DNA of 55,960 nucleotides from Anaerostipes sp. (GTDB taxonomy: Bacteria; Bacillota; Clostridia; Lachnospirales; Lachnospiraceae), in NCBI GenBank assembly GCA_028697725.1, contig JAQVEG010000002.1, positions 86,223 through 142,182 of the forward strand, written 5' to 3'. How positions within the stretch are numbered: the first letter of the stretch is position 1; each line of letters starts with the position of its first letter. The notes beneath the pieces were generated by a model, which searched no databases, was not told the DNA's origin, and worked only from the letters and a program-made list of their open reading frames with translations. Made by a program: the position numbers and the translations under genes. Below are positions 55,243 through 55,960 of the stretch, in pieces.

Positions 55243-55280
55243 ACTTTGTGCATCACTTGGATGCAATCTCATTTTTGCCT
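55211..55280 (-). ncRNA. Antisense antitoxin RNA of the type I toxin
   Basis: Transcribed on the minus strand from an ideal promoter (TTGAAA 55310-55315, TATAAT 55287-55292, 17-bp spacer). It would start near 55280 and stop at the shared hairpin, about 70 nt, the size of RNAII in par of pAD1. It contains the complement of the direct repeat copy 2 and of the terminator, so it can pair with the toxin mRNA at its start and at its 3' end. Confidence 0.75.
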
Positions 55281-55286
55281 ATAAGC

Positions 55287-55315
55287 ATTATATCATATGC
55301 GTTCGGCATTTTCAA
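55287..55315 (-). promoter_or_regulatory. Promoter of the antisense antitoxin RNA
   Basis: TTGAAA (55310-55315, minus), 17-bp spacer and a perfect TATAAT (55287-55292, minus). It is stronger in sequence than the toxin promoter, as expected for an antitoxin RNA made in excess. Confidence 0.8.
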
Positions 55316-55329
55316 GTATACCCATTTCT

Positions 55330-55434
55330 TTAAGACTTATAGCCTCGAATATGGTAGATTCCATTAATTAAGATTGAGAATATCAGCGATAAAACTGACA
55401 CCAGTAATGATATGACACATATTACAACACTCAT
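55330..55434 (-). CDS. Second small hydrophobic peptide
   Basis: A 34-codon frame from the ATG at 55434 (MSVVICVISLLVSVLSLIFS start; tail YHIRGYKS), one TM segment followed by a basic tail. An ATG six codons earlier (55452) is preceded by AAAGGA but too closely. It resembles holin-like toxins in layout only. It lies upstream of the antisense promoter, on the same strand. It may be a second toxin, or chance. Confidence 0.4.
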   Translation of the reverse strand: MSVVICVISLLVSVLSLIFSILINGIYHIRGYKS

Positions 55435-55472
55435 ATTTACTCTTAGAAGCATTTCCTTTGTAACTCAACTTT

Positions 55473-55499
55473 AACTTATGTTCCACTGGAACATAAGTT
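55473..55499. repeat. Palindrome copy 3 (12-bp arms)
   Basis: Arms 55473-55484 and 55488-55499 around ACT, same core as copies 1 and 2. It follows the stop codon of the 65-aa minus-strand gene and probably ends it. Confidence 0.8.
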
Positions 55500-55503
55500 G
55501 TTG

Positions 55504-55701
55504 TTATCTTCTACTTATTTTTTTACTCTGTGAATACCTTTCTGTTAAACTTCCGTCTGCTGTAATAATTCCTGCTTCCATTAGATTCTTCATTGAAACT
55601 TGTCTTGCTTCATATTTAGTCATTTTTTTCAATCGGTTCAAGTATTCATCCATATCTTTAGCTTGCTGTTCATATACTTTCCTCATCATTCCTATTGCCA
55701 T
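55504..55701 (-). CDS. 65-aa helical protein, unknown function
   Basis: Unrecognised basic, helical protein (MAIGMMRKVYEQQAKDMDEY start). AAGGAAAAGG lies 6-7 nt before the ATG and a palindrome follows the stop, so it is probably real. It looks like small proteins commonly found on clostridial mobile elements, but no family could be named. Confidence 0.65.
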   Translation of the reverse strand: MAIGMMRKVYEQQAKDMDEYLNRLKKMTKYEARQVSMKNLMEAGIITADGSLTERYSQSKKISRR

Positions 55702-55860
55702 AATTTTACCTTTTCCTTTGCAAACTTGTTTAATATCAATTTTTTCTTTTTTCTCATACCAGAATTATAATACAACACAAAATCGAATCTTGTTTCTTTT
55801 AGCATATTACTTATCTTTTAGTAAGTCAATTTCAAGGGGCTGTAAAAAAAGTCCTTAATG

Positions 55861-55903
55861 AGGAATCACCAGTTCCGGCAAAATGCCGAAACTGGTGATT
55901 CCT
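55861..55903. repeat. Very stable hairpin near the right edge
   Basis: Arms of 20 nt with one mismatch (55861-55880 and 55884-55903) around AAA. On the minus strand a run of seven T comes about 11 nt after it. It probably ends the gene whose tail is at the edge, though a repeat of an insertion sequence is possible. Confidence 0.6.
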
Positions 55904-55907
55904 TGCT

Positions 55908-55960
55908 TTATAGTTGATACTCAACTAAATCCTTGTTCTTGAGGCTAAAAAATGGTGCAT
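55908..55960 (-). CDS. C-terminal end of a gene running off the window
   Basis: The minus-strand frame entering at the edge reads APFFSLKNKDLVEYQL and stops at 55908, just before the strong hairpin. Only about 17 residues are visible, so no product can be named, and the frame itself is uncertain. Confidence 0.3.
   Translation of the reverse strand, partial: APFFSLKNKDLVEYQL

Larger units (their letters stand above)
55100..55276. repeat. Direct repeats of the toxin-antitoxin locus
   Basis: A 29-nt sequence (GTGCATCACTTGG followed by ATGCAATCTCATTTTT) occurs at 55100-55131, with a 3-nt insert, and again at 55248-55276, either side of the terminator. One copy covers the toxin start and the other lies in the antisense RNA, giving base pairing between the two transcripts as in plasmid par/Fst loci. 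Confidence 0.85.
49489..55960. mobile_element. Integrated element with large serine recombinase (left end; continues beyond the window)
   Basis: From the break in the SleC-like gene onward there are two serine recombinases, small cargo genes, repeated palindromes and a plasmid-type toxin-antitoxin system, with lower coding density and AT-richer cargo than the chromosome. The recombinase adjacent to the junction marks the left attachment site (about 49480-49495). No conjugation or replication genes are seen in the first 6.5 kb. The right end is not in the window. Confidence 0.8.

Noticed and set aside
51827-55499. A CRISPR array or integron attC array formed by the repeated palindromes
   Set aside because: Only three copies at irregular spacing of 3 kb and 0.6 kb, no cas genes and no tyrosine integrase of the integron type.
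55478-55858. A 126-codon plus-strand frame of hydrophobic residues
   Set aside because: It starts inside palindrome copy 3, lacks a ribosome site and is antisense to the better supported 65-aa gene; its hydrophobicity comes from T-rich antisense DNA.

Overview
The window reads as chromosome of a low-GC, spore-forming Clostridia, most likely a Lachnospiraceae relative. The grounds are low GC, the B. subtilis-like order ftsZ-spoIIGA-sigE, a spoVD homologue in the division cluster, a SleC-like spore protein, LL-diaminopimelate aminotransferase (dapL), a glutamine synthetase gene followed by an ANTAR regulator, and a two-gene SufC/SufB Fe-S system. No species is assigned. Nearly all chromosomal genes lie on the minus strand, so operons read from high to low coordinates.

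Layout of the chromosomal part. 76-6470 is a complete phosphate operon (pstS-pstC-pstA-pstB-phoU-phoP-phoR) with a Pho-box-like site upstream. Next come pyrC, a small exported protein and polyphosphate kinase (ppk1), whose promoter carries four 11-bp-phased Pho-box repeats. 10908-12299 is glyS. 12415-21461 is a probable sufC-sufB-EamA-M16C-era-recO-ygiQ operon. A GH25 lysozyme follows, then sigE-spoIIGA and a reduced division/cell-wall cluster from ftsZ to mraZ (24673-35681) that has kept ftsZ, divIB, ftsW/spoVE, murD, mraY, spoVD, pbpB, ftsL, rsmH and mraZ but not murE, murG, murB or ftsA. lgt, ychF, a SorC-type regulator with a tandem-duplicated cupin, a glnA-ANTAR-dapL operon, carAB with a probable attenuator leader, queH and two small genes complete the chromosome.

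From about 49489 to the right edge the DNA changes character. A SleC-like spore protein gene breaks off, and a large serine recombinase gene converges on the break, which is the left end of an integrated element continuing past the window. The element carries a second, small serine recombinase; a four-TM membrane protein; an ABC/OLD-type ATPase translationally coupled to a 53-residue protein; a complete but unannotated-looking Fst/par-type type I toxin-antitoxin locus; and several very small genes. Three copies of a strong palindrome, TTATGTTCC-NNN-GGAACATAA, punctuate the cargo. No rRNA, tRNA or CRISPR array was found.

The points most worth following up are the insertion into a spore gene (possibly a skin-like element excised in development), the toxin-antitoxin locus with its antisense RNA, the ATPase/53-aa/membrane-protein module, the carA leader, the Pho control of ppk, and the repeats around the cupin promoter.
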